Positions 12,179-24,700 of a stretch of DNA of 64,000 bases are shown here, piece by piece (the first letter of the stretch is position 1; each line of letters begins with the position of its first letter). The translations under genes were made by a program, and so were the position numbers. Below the pieces are notes generated by a model. The model was given only the letters and a program-made list of their open reading frames with translations. It did no database searches and was not told the DNA's origin. Source of the DNA: Cadophora sp. MPI-SDFR-AT-0126 (Eukaryota; Ascomycota; Leotiomycetes; Helotiales; Ploettnerulaceae). The stretch lies in the NCBI GenBank assembly GCA_020747065.1, contig JAGMVK010000011.1, positions 620,001 through 684,000 on the forward strand. The letters are read 5' to 3'.

Positions 12179-13902
12179 ATGGGTTCAAATGGTAATCCCT
12201 TACCGAAGTCAAATGGTGTTTCAAACACACCCCTCAATAGAGCAGATGAGGTTGACGATGTGAGCACCATTCCTCAATATCTACCCCATTCTTGGCAATT
12301 GTTATGCAAAATGTTCACAAAATACATGCTGACAGTTCGTAGTTACTTAAAGCTGTTCAATCTCTCATAATTCCCTTCATTAGATCTGCGGATCAGGATG
12401 CAGCTTTTAAACATACGAGTCATGGATTAGCTATCCAAGGTGGCGGTCCTCGGACTGTACTTTTGGAACACCACAGACCAGAGAAACTGTCTCAGCTCAT
12501 GAATGTTGATCTGCCTGGGAATGGGAGAGGAAAGGAGGGACTTTTGGCTACTGTTGAGCAAGTGCTGCAGTACAGTGTCAATACGTGGGATCAGGGATTT
12601 TTGGATAAATTGTATGCTACCACCAATGCTGTATGTCTATCAATTCCCTCTGTATATATATGTATCTGACCCCTAGAAGGTTGGCGTTATCTCTGAGCTG
12701 TTGCTCGCAGTACTGAACACAAATGTGAGTTTTGCCACTCAGGTTCCTCAGCTACGGTGCTGATGTTGTAGGTCCACGTGTATCAAGTATCTCCTGCACT
12801 CACAGTGATCGAGAAGACAACTGCCAAAGCATTTGCAAACTTGTTTGGATTCACTGGTCCACATGCTGGCGGCATCAGTACTCAAGGTGGCAGTGCGTCC
12901 AACACAACTTCAATCATCATCGCTAGGAACAACTTGTATCCTGAAAGCAAGACCTCCGGCAATGGGAACCATAACTTCGTTCTCTTCACTTCAGCCCATG
13001 GCCACTATTCGCTCGAGAAGGCAGCTCAAATGTGTGGTCTGGGAAGTGACAACGTCTGGTCCGTCCCCATTGACGCTCGAGGTCGAATGATCCCTTCAGA
13101 ACTAGAAAAGCTCGTCCTCAAAGCCAAGAATGAGAATCGGACACCATTCTACGTCAACGCCACGGCAGGGACAACTGTCCTTGGCTCCTACGATCCCTTC
13201 AGAGACATTTCCGCCGTATGCCAAAAGCACAATCTCTGGCTACACATCGACGGCAGTTGGGGCGGCCCAGTGATCTTCTCCTCAACCCATAAACACAAGA
13301 TGGACGGCTCCGAGCTCGCAGACTCCCTTGCAGTCAACCCACATAAAATGATGGGCGTGCCCATGACATGTTCCTTCCTCCTCTGTCCCGATCTCACCAA
13401 ATTCCACAAGGCGAATACCCTCCCGGCAGGATATCTCTTCCACGAATCCAGCCCCGATGGTGAAGTCTGGGATTTGGCTGATTTGACACTGCAATGCGGC
13501 CGTCGAGGCGACAGCCTGAAACTCGCGCTCAGCTGGATCTATTATGGTTCTTCGGGCTTCGAAGCACAAATCGACTCTGCATTCGAGATTGCGTCGTATT
13601 TCGCAACCAGGATCCAGCAGAATGATAATTTCGTTTTGGTTTCTGAGAACCCGCCGCCGTGTCTACAGGTCTGCTTTTACTATGTGAAAGATGCGAAGAA
13701 TGGGGAGCTGAAAGGCGACAGGGAGGAGAATACGAGGGTGACGAGTGAGATTGTGAGGAGGCTGATACCGAGGGGCTTCATGGTTGATTATGCGCCTGGG
13801 GAGAACGGGAGTTTCTTTCGCGTGGTGGTTAATAGAGAGACAAGGAAGGATACAATTGATGGGCTGGTGGCAGCTATTGATGATGTTGGGGCGAGTGTGT
13901 GA
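12179..13902 (+). CDS. PLP-dependent group II decarboxylase (glutamate/cysteine-sulfinate decarboxylase-like)
   Basis: Exons 12179-12259, 12343-12630, 12680-12724 and 12772-13902 give 514 aa. The fold-type I decarboxylase signature is clear: GGSASNTTSIIIARNN (PLP phosphate loop), HGHYSLEKAA (the His stacked on the PLP ring), NATAGTTVLGSYDP, HIDGSWGGPV (Asp pairing with the pyridine N) and the Lys in VNPHKMMGVPM that forms the internal aldimine. Family members decarboxylate glutamate, aspartate, cysteine sulfinate or aromatic amino acids. SWGGPVIFS and the general pattern favour the acidic-substrate branch, but the substrate is not determined. The acceptor before exon 3 is a TAGAAG tandem, so an extra Lys (start 12677) is possible. 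It is next to nop9 and not evidently part of the later cluster. Confidence 0.88.
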
Positions 13903-15960
13903 GGGGGTGGAAGCATGACATGCATAGACGATGCGTGCATAGATAGATAGAGACGACTCAACTCACGAATATGTTCTATAGCTTCGATTGGTCTCCTCAC
14001 ATAAGTCCAGACTAGGTAGATTATTCGGGCTTCGGGTGCAAAATCATCCCCGATATCAACTTACACGCGTAGAGCTTGGCCGTATATACGAATCCTTCGC
14101 ATATTCCCTGACCTTTGCGAACTATGAAGGTCCATCTCGGAAAGCCACAACCAATTAGCTGGGTCACTCTATGCTTATGCATACCCCTTTTCGCAAGCGA
14201 GCTCTGGCGGCCGCCCATCCAATGCAACCCCCCTCATCCCATGTCAACAAGAGTCAGAGATGACATAAGAGGAAAGCTGTTCATCGATCGCCACTTTCTC
14301 CTCTGTCCGTATCAGAAGTCCAATTGAATATCACTGACTAGCCATTTAAGGGTTAATCTACCTCGGTAATCGATGTTTCGACAGCTTGAGGGGTATTGCT
14401 GACAGGCTGAGGACTTGAGCGCTAGGCGAAGGAAGATACAGTCAGATTACCGAATAGGTATACTGTGCGGAGCTGTGCGGAGCACCGTGGAGAGTGGAGC
14501 ATGAATTTGGATATGCTTGGTTGCTTGGGATGGAGGAGGCTAAATTGCGTCTGGGTAATGGTGTGGGAGGTTGGGTTGCTTATGGGTGAGATGGTGGCGA
14601 CCAAGGTGGATGAGTATGCTTGCTCCACGTCGCCCCATAGGGCTGGACTGTTGAAAGTAGGAGGACTTCCTTGATGCGCAACGCAGAAACCTCAATGAAG
14701 AGGTCGATCCAGAAAGAAGATATGGGTTTTGCGGATTGGTCATTAGGCTTGACGAGAAGCCCACTAGTGTGCTTTGGGGGAGTTGAAGCGTTGTGGTTCA
14801 CTAGTTTAGATACTTAGCATCCGGACATCCAAGAGTTATTTTGGATTTTTGTGAATCTCTGGTTGTATTACCCACAGCAAACAGCCTTTCATTACAGGTG
14901 CAGAACGACTTGCTGTCCGCAATTGAACAGAAATGCTATCCGTCTTGCCATGACGGACCGATGGATCTCCCTACTCTCTTCGACTAAACGTGGATATTAC
15001 CACTGGAGTGGCAAATTAGAGGTATTGTACATTCAAACATATCTTTCAGGCAGTCTTTTGTCTTCTTGATTTGGTTGATAGAGTCCGAACAACATCTGTC
15101 ATGTGCCTCGGACTTCGGTCCCCACGGACTTTGTTGTTGATTTATGGGCTCTCAGTACTGTAGAGAGCTGGTAAGGATTATTTCGATTATCTTTAGAGTT
15201 ATTCTAAGAGTGTGGAGTGGCTGTGTTTCCTGGTTCAGTTATGATGAGTTAGAAGAGCAGACATCCCAGCAAGCTGAGAAATATGGGAAAAAATCCTTGG
15301 AAAGATCCTGCTGAGGTAAGTCAGACATAATAATATGTTGTAGATCTAGTGGACTATTCCACTTTTATAGCCTAGAGTTCTAAGGACAGCAGGCAATATG
15401 AGATGCCGTTCAGAAACTAAATCTCTGCTCGTCGGTCAATGATGGTGCTGGTGGAGCAACTGCCACCGTAGAATTTACTTCAATAGTAACAAGGGACACA
15501 TGCCACTACAAGTACTTCATCGATGTCAGACCATCATCGAAACCCTAATTTCTCATACCAGAAAAAGTTCTCGAAGGCCTCTGAAGTACATGTGGAATGC
15601 AGCGCACGGAAGTTGCAAGTGAGACTCGCTTAGTGTGCCGCCACCTAAACATCCGGGATGGCGAACTTACCTAAAAAAAGGCTATTCCGAAACAGCTATT
15701 TCTAACCGATAGAGAGTCATTCATTCGTTCATATTTATCCTGCCTGGATAAGCTGACTGTTCATCACCGACTCCGACGGGTATTTGGTCTTTCCTTGTCC
15801 CAGGGTGCACAAAGTCACACACGGTGGCTCGAAAACAAAACCTTCGCCAGTGCCACCTTTCTTCGCACATTCACTTTCCCAGCTGTGACTTTTTTTCCCC
15901 AAAACTTCAAATATCAAGTAGTCAATTTGTTTCGCGGCCCTCACGATCAGCAGTTTCGCG
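13903..15960. other. Gene-poor 2 kb between the decarboxylase and P450 genes
   Basis: No open frame here has recognisable protein features on either strand. A short direct repeat of AGCTGTGCGG lies near 14468-14487. The last 300 bp should include the P450 promoter. The rest could be UTR, spacer or degraded sequence; nothing more can be supported. Confidence 0.45.
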
Positions 15961-17874
15961 ATGGCGGAATCCTTCTCCGTCGTCGGTTTTAGCCTACCCA
16001 CCTTCGGACTTCTCGTTTTTGGCCTCGCAATATCCTTCTACATCGCATACAAAAAAGCGCTTCCAAAGCCTATCCCAGGGATTCCTTACAACAAAGAAGT
16101 GACGAGCTCAATCTTGGGGGATGTGGTCTCCATGGTGAAGCATGTAAACAAAACGAAGGAAATCATGGACTGGTTGATGGAGCACAATGTTAAGCACAAT
16201 TCGCCGATCGTACAAGTGTTCACGAGACCATTTGCCAGGCCATGGGTCCTAGTCACAGACTTTAGGGAAGCGCAAGATGTATTGTTGAGACGAACCAAGG
16301 AGTTCGATAGGTCGAACTTCTTTGGTGATATCTTCTTGGGTCTCCTTCCCAAGCATCATATTTCGATGAAGACTCATGATGAGGAGTTCAAGAAGCATCG
16401 GAGGTGGTTGATGGATCTGTAAGCTTTTCAAATTTCTTTCCATGCCCTTCAAATTTTGGAGATGAGCTTGTCATCACCGTGGAGGCGCTGAGTTCGAAAT
16501 TTCTCCTAGAATTTCGAGTCGATGCTAACATCATTGCCAGAATGACTCCCGGGTTTCTACATGGAATTGCGGCTCCTCATATCTATACTGTATGTGAGGA
16601 CATGCTCGACGTCTGGCAAGAAAAAGCGAGACTCGCCCAAGGACATGCCTTCGAGGCGCCGAGTGACGTGTACCATGCTGCCCTTGATGCGGTTTGGTCG
16701 CTGGTATTCGGCGCGGATATTTCCAATAGCACCACCAAGTCCGCTTTCAGAAGTTTATCATCGACCCAGAGCCTCGAACTTCCCAGTAGTATCGACAAAG
16801 AAGCGGTCATCCCGGAATCACCATTACCGGCTACCATGGCGGCCGTTGTCTCACTTGTTGACACTTTAACGATCAGTATCACATCTCCCATGCCAGTTCT
16901 GACTCATTGGATCATCCGCCAGCTCCCGAGCTACCGCAGAAATCACGATATAAGGGATAGCCTGATTCGAGACGAAGTTGAGAAGACGAGAATCAGGTTT
17001 GAGGGGAAGAAGGAAAAGGATTTGGAGATCAGATGCGCAATGGACGATATTATGAGAAGAGAATTGATCGCATGTGACAAGGAGGGCAGAGCACCGATGT
17101 ACCACTCTAGAGCTATGTACGATGAGGTGCGACGCGACATCTCTTTGCAGCCACACAAGATGCTAACTTGTCTAGATCTTTGGTTTCGTCGTTGCTGCAC
17201 ACGACACCACCGCCACTACTATGACTTGGGCTCTGAAGTTCCTAGCAGATAATCCGGCAGTTCAAGAAAAATTACGAGCGGAGATTTTCGCTGGACACGC
17301 CACAGCAGTTGCGGAAAAGAGAAAGCCTACCGCTGTTGAGATCGCAAAAATAAGCATCCCCTACCTCGACGCAGCACAAGAAGAAATCATTCGCTGCTCT
17401 CTCACCGAGGCAGCCGTTGTGCGCACAGCCACCATGGATGTTGAGCTTCTCGGAAAGCGCATCCCCAAGGGAACGGATGTGTTCTTCCTGGGCAACGGCC
17501 CCAGCATCTTCTCGCCAGCATTCCAAATTGATGACTCTCTTCGAAGTCCGACAGCATTATCAGCCAAAGAACGAATCGGATCATGGGATCCTGCCGATAT
17601 GGCGAACTTCAATCCCGAACGATGGCTCGTTGATGGAGAGAATGGAGGGAAGGAGTTCAGTGCTGCGGCCGGTCCGCTACTCACGTTTGGAATGGGACCG
17701 AGAGGATGTTACGGGAGACGGCTGGCTTATGTTGAGATGAAGATCTTTCTGACTCTGATAGTCTGGACGTTTGAGTTGCAGAAATGTCCGGCGGAACTGA
17801 GTGGCTATGCATCGATCGATAAATTGACACATGCACCGCAGCAGTGTTATGTTAGGTTGAAGAAAGTTGCATAG
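15961..17874 (+). CDS. Cytochrome P450 monooxygenase
   Basis: Exons 15961-16418, 16541-17126 and 17176-17874 join in frame to 580 aa. An N-terminal membrane anchor (residues ~8-30) is followed by a Pro-rich hinge (KPIPGIP). The P450 landmarks are present: I-helix VVAAHDTTATT (O2-binding Thr), K-helix ExxR in QEEIIRCS, the PERW region in NFNPERWLVDG and the heme loop TFGMGPRGCYGRRLA with the Cys thiolate ligand. It should act at the ER membrane with a P450 reductase. The first intron (122 nt) is longer than usual; the second is 49 nt. Its upstream region lacks the TCGGAAA word shared by the genes at 19-30 kb, so membership in that cluster is uncertain. The CYP family was not assigned. Confidence 0.93.
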
Positions 17875-18959
17875 ACAGGGGCTATTGTATCTTTTTACTT
17901 GTTCATAATGGAGTTGAAGTCCTGGGCTGGTTCGGGATATGGAAGGGGTGATGGGAATGGGGCCCTGCAGGGAAGCAGGCGACGAAGTCAGCTAGTCCCC
18001 CACAATAAGAAAAAACTCCACAATATCTTCACAACAAGAACTTCGATAATGCATCCGGACAGATTTGAGGGATGCTGATGATTAAAGTCTATGGATCAAC
18101 CTCTGTACAAGCTGTGACAGCAGCGCTTCCCATTGATGACCATGAAGCAATTCGATATTATTGAGGTGGATTGTTCACCACACCATCCACACCTTATGAA
18201 AGCGCCGCTACTTCCATACATACGATACTAAGATACTAACATGAATCGCTGCGCATAAAAGCTTAATATGGTCATTTGTGCGTGGGGCGTACATTCGCAG
18301 ATCGGAATGCTTGTTTCTTTTCCCAAGCCTGCAAAGAGTCTGCACAGCATGTCCATTTCCACCTCACATACACGATTGAGCGAGTCGTGTGCGCAGATGA
18401 AGCTGGGTAACTATCTGCACTATCAGTGCGATGAACCATCAGGCAATTTGACTGTCTGTTTGGAGTGGATGCAAGATGTCTCGTTCTTGTTGACAAACGG
18501 AAGTTCTCGCTTAGAAGTTGGCCGAAATTGTGCCGCTGAGAGCCATGTTTCCATGATCAAGGCACTTTTGCATTGGCACACGAGTACTTCAGAGTTGAAA
18601 GCGACGGAGATAATTCGATAGGATAAGCCTTATCCGACGAAAACATCTTACAGGTCCACTGCATTGGTACCCGACGTTTATGCAAGTCGGTGCACAATTC
18701 TGATTGGGCTTGAGGACTGCAGTGAGTGGTCGCCAAGCCCGCGGCACAAATCGACTCCTGAGCCAGGCCAGGTATGCTCATGATCAAATATAAAAATCTT
18801 GCTATTGTAGGTTTCTGTACAGTATGTGGTTCAATCCTGGAAGCTCGATAGTGACAAAATAGTGCTTTTTGGCAAACCTGCCGTTGCGAATATCGACCGC
18901 TGTGGGTGTTGAGACTGGAGTGCAAAGTGGCGACCCACCACTACACCTAGAATGTCCCC
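17875..18959. other. Intergenic region between P450 and MFS transporter (convergent)
   Basis: The two flanking genes end toward each other. Small open frames at 18268-18621 (+) and 18557-18925 (-) have no protein-like features. Nothing else was recognised. Confidence 0.45.
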
Positions 18960-20852
18960 TCACAATAAATATCTAAATCCCTTTTCCCTACCACCAACAA
19001 CTTCCTCATCACCAGTCCTGACCGCCTCAGCCTTATCCATCTTACGATTCTCCCAGCGTAGCCAGAAGCGAAGTACCATAGCAGTTGCAGCACAAAGACC
19101 ACAAAAGAGTGAGAGCGTGATCCCGGCGGTAATATAGCGAGGTTTTGCAGAATTTGGATACAGATAACTGGTGAAGAGGTGTGTACAATTGGCGAGCGAA
19201 TTGACCATGGCAAGCGCAGCGGCTCGTTTGGACTACTTCATGTCAATATACGCGCAACATATACCAGATGAGGGCCACTGACCTTAGGTCTTGGGATCGT
19301 GCTTGACACCCATGATAGCGTAACATTGAATGCGGAATACACGCCCATTGTCATCAAGAACATGCTGGCATAGCGTCCAGCAGTGTGTTTTAGCGTAATG
19401 CAAAGTATGTTACCCAGCATGGATATCGAGAGCGGCAAGGCGATGTGGAACGCTCGTTCATTTGTCTTCCCCGAGTGCAGAGAGTTACCGAGTGACGTGA
19501 AGAAAGCCAATGCGTAAGGAGGCGCTGTTAACAAGAGGGTGGTGACCTTGTTGTAGCCGAGCGTGCTGACGATTGAGGGGAAGAAGTATGTCTGGCGATG
19601 TTAGAGATCGATCGTAAAATCTTCGAGACAGGGCAGACTTACGTATGCCATTCCGACCAGCAGAGAGAACTGAAGCAGGATCAACATATAGACTTTGGGG
19701 TCTTTGAGTGCTTGGGCAGCGCCATTCCAAATAGATTCTCCGTCTTCGCCGTCTTCTTGACCAGCAGCTTCATCAGCAATTCGCCAGATGGCATATTCTC
19801 GCTCTTCGTCAGTGAGCCATTTCGCCTCTGTTGAGACATGTGTTAGTAAATATTCGCTGTTTGTTCTGTGACATTAGGAAATAAGGTCAAATTTAATTCA
19901 AACCTACTTTTAGGGTAGTTCGGAAGAAGAAGCGCTGCAACGAGTGCAACTGCAATCGTAACAGACCCTTCCAATATGAACAGCCATCTCCCTAGTTGCA
20001 AATTAGCCAAATGTTGATGGAGTGGAATGGTCGCGAAGTCGATCAAGAACTTGAGGTCGAGGATTCGGAGCAGGGAAGAACTCAAAACTTACATGCGCGA
20101 ATGCCCATCACGCCTTCCATACCTCCCAGCACGCCAGCGGCAATGAGTCCGCCGAAGCAATTCGACAATGTGTTACCTGCATATAGGATGGCGATTCGGA
20201 ATGGTAGCTCAGATCGAACATACCAGGATGTCAACATTAAGAGAGCGCCGGGACTGTAATTCTTAACACGACTCATTCTCAACCTTCAGAATATGAACTT
20301 ACAAGAATGGAGCTTCAGCAAAGCCCAGGAAGAAGCGAATTGCGATGACACCGCCATAGGAATGCACTGAAGCCATGCAAGCCGACACACCACCCCAAAC
20401 TACAGCTGCCACACCAAGGTAGATTCCTGGTCGTGGAAAGCGTGATAGAATGACGTTGCTGGGGAATTGAAACAGCAAGTATCCCACATACATGATCATG
20501 AGAGCAGTGTTGTACTGGTGATCGGAGAGTCCAATATCATCCTCGAGGCCGCCGAGACGAGCGTTGGTGAAGTTGTTCCGATCAAGGATGCTAAACACAA
20601 TGTGTCAGAATGTCTTCATGACAGACGATGCGGAAGGGTTACGGACTTGAGAAGGAACAGGATGATCAACAAAGGCATTAAGCGTATGTCAATTTTCCTG
20701 ACCATTGCTTTCTTGAACGCGGCCAATTCCTCCGGACTTTTGCTTTGGAGAGAAAGAGGCAGAGTGGAGATGATGGGGACTTCCTTGCGATCGTCGTGAT
20801 CATGGATATTCTCGATGGTTGCCATCTCGGCTGCTTTGTCGGAGTATGCCAT
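18960..20852 (-). CDS. MFS transporter, anion:cation symporter (allantoate/nicotinate permease-like), frame conflict at intron 1
   Basis: Exons read on the minus strand: 20852-20643, 20590-20303, 20253-20093, 19991-19908, 19827-19643, 19591-19283, 19232-18960. The ~500-residue product has MFS hallmarks: LDRNNFTNARL after TM1, the YLLFQFPSNVILSRF loop, RFFLGFAEAPF, PGALLMLTSWYVRSE, WRWLFILEG, and a second six-helix half (MAYTYFFPSIVSTLGY onward). This pattern fits the Dal5/Tna1 family, which imports small carboxylates or vitamins. Exon lengths sum to 1510 nt, one base too many. The first intron (20642-20591) has good GT and AG ends, but exon 1 stops on a complete codon while LDRNN needs one base less. 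Either the splicing is non-canonical, the assembly has an indel, or the gene is broken. Its upstream region carries three TCGGAAA words. Confidence 0.85.
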
Positions 20853-21789
20853 TGCAGCGACGTGAGGTTCAGCTGTGGGCTCTGAAGGTTGAGGCCAATT
20901 GATGCTGAAAAGCGAACTTGAAATTGATTTCCTGTATCTTTGTGCCTCGACCTTGAGTCCGATTGACTTGATGCTGTGAACGGATATTCAAGTCCACAGA
21001 GATAATTGACGAGCTATATATCAGTCGAGCAGCATCTCTTGGAGGATGTCCATCTCATAGGACAGATGTATGTATTTCCGGAACCGAAACTGCACCCGCC
21101 AGACAAGGAATGAAAGACTGCGCGGGGTACTCACCAACCAGTTCGGTGGCTCTTGAGGAAGCGATGAAAAAATGTTGGGGACCCCAGACAGCGAGTCATG
21201 GGTTGATCTGGGGACACGGCAGGTGGAGTGGATCGTCGTCGGAAACGCTCATGTCGGGCTTGGTATTTCGGAAATACGAAAATCAAGCTCGGAAATCGCG
21301 GAGCATAAGATTTGAGGAGACAATTCCGACCATACGGCTACTGTGAACGGGAATTAACTTCGCATCCATCTCTGTACATGACGATCAATCGATCAGATTG
21401 GAATTTTGACTTGATGGCGGGCTGTGGTGTTGCAGTGCCTTGAGAGCAGAGCTTTCTTTTTGTCTCCCTCACTCAAGCTGTCACACCTTCAAGATGAATG
21501 GCACGTGGGAATGAGTGATGGATTGGAATACATATCAAAGATTTTAACGAGCTCTCCTTGTATACTAGAATCAAGATGCCCAGTATCGTAATCGAGATGT
21601 AGAACATTTTTCAGAAATTGCCTGCCATTGACCAATTCTTAATACAATACATTGGTCATGACTTCTAGCACTATGCGATTCTTCTCATTTAGAAAGTCTC
21701 TCACGAGGGCAACATAATATCTATTCTCAGAATCTAAGCAGAAAGGGTTACCCAGTTGCACAAACATATAACTCCACGAGAGACTCGTA
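20853..21789. promoter_or_regulatory. MFS transporter promoter with TCGGAAA cluster
   Basis: TCGGAAA occurs at 21239-21245, 21268-21274 and 21289-21295 on the + strand. The middle copy lies in the inverted repeat ATTTCGGAAAT (21265-21275). A related TTTCCGGAA lies at 21075-21083. CGG-containing words with short inverted structure are typical Zn2Cys6 targets, and a Zn2Cys6 gene lies 7 kb away. The side toward 21789 is the 3' flank of the reductase-kinase gene. Confidence 0.6.
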
Positions 21790-24700
21790 TCAACAAAGGA
21801 CAGTCCCCAGAATGCCCGTTACCTCTTCCAAAACCTCACCCTCACCCCGGCTCACATCCACAGGTATCACGTCCGTCTCCTCGATCCCAGGCGCCTCCAG
21901 AACTGCGAGCTGACTCTCGACCATCCTGTCACTCATGAAATGCTCTTTCCTCTGCTGTACTCTACTGACCAGAATCTCCTTTTTCGCTTCCAACATGACA
22001 AAAACAGTCTTGAACACACGACTCCTCCGCAATTCGGCCCGGTAGCTTTGCTTGAGTGCTGAACACGTCACGATTATGGAATTTTGATTCTCGGCACGCA
22101 TTCGGAGGAGAGCAGTAGCCTTCAGCGTCTCAAGCCATTCCCATCGATCGTGGTCGGAAAGTGGTGTTCCGGATGACATTTTTGTGATGGAGGTCTGAGC
22201 ATGTATTGAATCGCCTTCAATCCATGAAATATTCAACTGCTGAGAGATGACTTGGGCGATCGTAGACTTGCCAGCGCCACAAGGACCAGCTATGATTATT
22301 ACAGTCTTGGAGAGGAGTTTGGAAGACGGAGGGGCCCATGAGGTGGCTCTGAATCTGTTGACGAATTTGTTGACGAGTTGCTGGTCTAGCTTTGGAGCGG
22401 CGGCGAGTGATGGAGACAAGAATCGCGCGTAAGATGTGTCATACACAAGACCTGGCCGGGGCTTATCATTGTCATATTTGCTAGCGAAGAACTCCAAAAG
22501 CTTGATTGGGGGGTTGGCGATCGGATCTGGGTTCGACGCTCGCAGAACTTTGATCCATTCTTGTTGATTCGGCTCTAAAAATCCGAGACCAGCTTGGTGA
22601 AGAGCAGGGAGGAGATCTTTTGTCCAGTGAAAAGATTGGTGATTCACCACATTCTTCACACCAGCCCCTGCTGTTGATAATGAAATCTCGGCTACTGTGG
22701 AAGCAACAACGTCCACAGGAAGCCAGAGTGGCGACTCGTCAAGTCTTGGAATCGCGCCGATAGTCAGACCAGCTTGGATCATCAACGGAATAGCTTCAGT
22801 AGCATTCCAGATCCCATGGGTAGTGTCAGCGATCACCTGACCGACTCTGAGAACTCGAGCTTTGATGCCATAATCTTTTGCGGCCGACATGCAGATATGC
22901 TCAGTGACAAGTTTCGATTGAGCGTAACCCATATTTTGTGCGAACTCTAGCGACTCCGGCAGTGCTTCTGGCACGAACCCGCCTTTCGTAGCTGCTACTG
23001 CACTGACTGAAGAGCAGAAATTGAAAGTGGCTGGCTCGCTCTGTTCGGCTTTCAAGCAGAGAGCGAGCAGGTTGTGTGAACCGACGATACAATCCGCTTC
23101 GAAACTGCTCAATGCAAGATTGAAGTTCACAGACCAGGCACAATGAATAACACCGGTGACTTCAGAACATAACCTCTTGTAGAGATCAGATTTAAGGCCG
23201 AGGTCTTCTTGGCCGAGGTTCGCTGGGATAGCAGTTAATTTTGTCCGAGCGTCGAGAGGAAGGAGATGGTAAAGCCCACGCTCGCGGAGCGAAGTGACTA
23301 TTCGCAGATGGGCCTGAGATGGTGTCTGGGCACGAGCTAGGCAGTATATTCGCTTCACATCTGTATTAAGAGCAAGGCGAAATGCTAGATGAGCTCCAAG
23401 AGAGCCGGTCGCTCCTGTTAGAACCTACCACCTTAGTCAGAAGATTTCAAATGAAAGTCTGAAGATGCAACTCACGATACATTGACCAGTTCTAGTGTTT
23501 TCAACGGGATTGTGTTGGTTGAATTTCGAGTATTTTTGAATTAATTCGTCCATTTGAGATGTCGTCGAATAGACATTGATAGCTCCTCCTGTCCGAAGTC
23601 GATACAGTTCGCTAGCCAAGAGATTGATTGATGGAAAGTCAAAAATGATGTTTGACGCCAGCTTCTTCTTCTTGCCGGTATCAATATTCTTGCCAAGTAC
23701 AGATCGAAGTTGAATCGCTTGCAGAGAGTCGACTCCAATGGAGAAGAAGTCGGTCGTGTCTTCAAGAAGACCGATTGTTGTAGGAGGCAGAAGCTTCCTC
23801 ATCTCGTTCCGCAAATAATCCCGTAATTCAGCCTCGGTCAAGCAGAGCTCCCCGGAAGATACTTCTGCATCACTGTAGATTTTCTCTATCTCTGTAGCGA
23901 AAGTTCGATAGAACGCTGGCCGAATCACTGTTCCCTTGTCTGTTCGAGGATACTCCGTATCATGGGGTAGAATGCGCACCATGTCTAAACTCAGCTGAGC
24001 GTATGCTGGCATTAGCTCGTTCGATTTCGACAGTACTGGAATGAGGAGCGCTTCAATTTCAGCATCAGATTTTCCATGTGTCATAGGAGAGGGTATGATT
24101 ATCATCCCGATCCGAGCCTTGCCACTGCCGAAGACCACCGCCTCGGAGATGTGCTTGTTATCCCGAAGTGATTGTTCGAAAGCAAACGGCGTTACCTTTT
24201 CACCGTTCATCAACACAATTGTATCGTCTGCTCTGGCAAGATACTTCCATGCATCTGGGATTGTCGGGTGCGGGGTAAAGAGGTCTTTGGTGGCATAAGA
24301 CCCATCTTCTCGATTTGATGCCACTTTTGATGGTAAGCCATCTAAAGCAACCAGTTCATAGACGTCTGCACCCTTTGGTTCAAATTTGACGAAATTCTTG
24401 AAAGCTGCCGGAAGTCGGACATAGTCCCAAGCTTTGTCCCCAGGCTCTCGAGCAGAGGTCATGAGCTGACCAGTTTCGGTTCTTTGACAGTAGTCAGTAT
24501 CTCGTGGAATAACTTTAGGGGAGCTTGCACTCACGTCCCATAATGACTGACGAGGTTGACGCCATTCTCTACCAGCCTGTCACCCAATGAATCAGGGCAT
24601 GCGGAACCTCCAAACATAACTACGTCAAGCTTCGCCAATTCAGCGATGCCCTCCTTACTTTCTCCAAGAAGTTTCAGAGCGTACGGTACGCCATAGAATA

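Noticed and set aside
18268..18621. 117-codon + strand frame between P450 and MFS genes
   Set aside because: No domain, no splice partner, and a competing minus-strand frame over the same bases.
21790..23358. Reductase plus kinase region as a separate gene from the adenylation part
   Set aside because: The intron at 23475-23425 keeps frame and restores the TGATGSLG nucleotide-binding motif, joining the carrier and reductase domains as in other NRPS-like enzymes.
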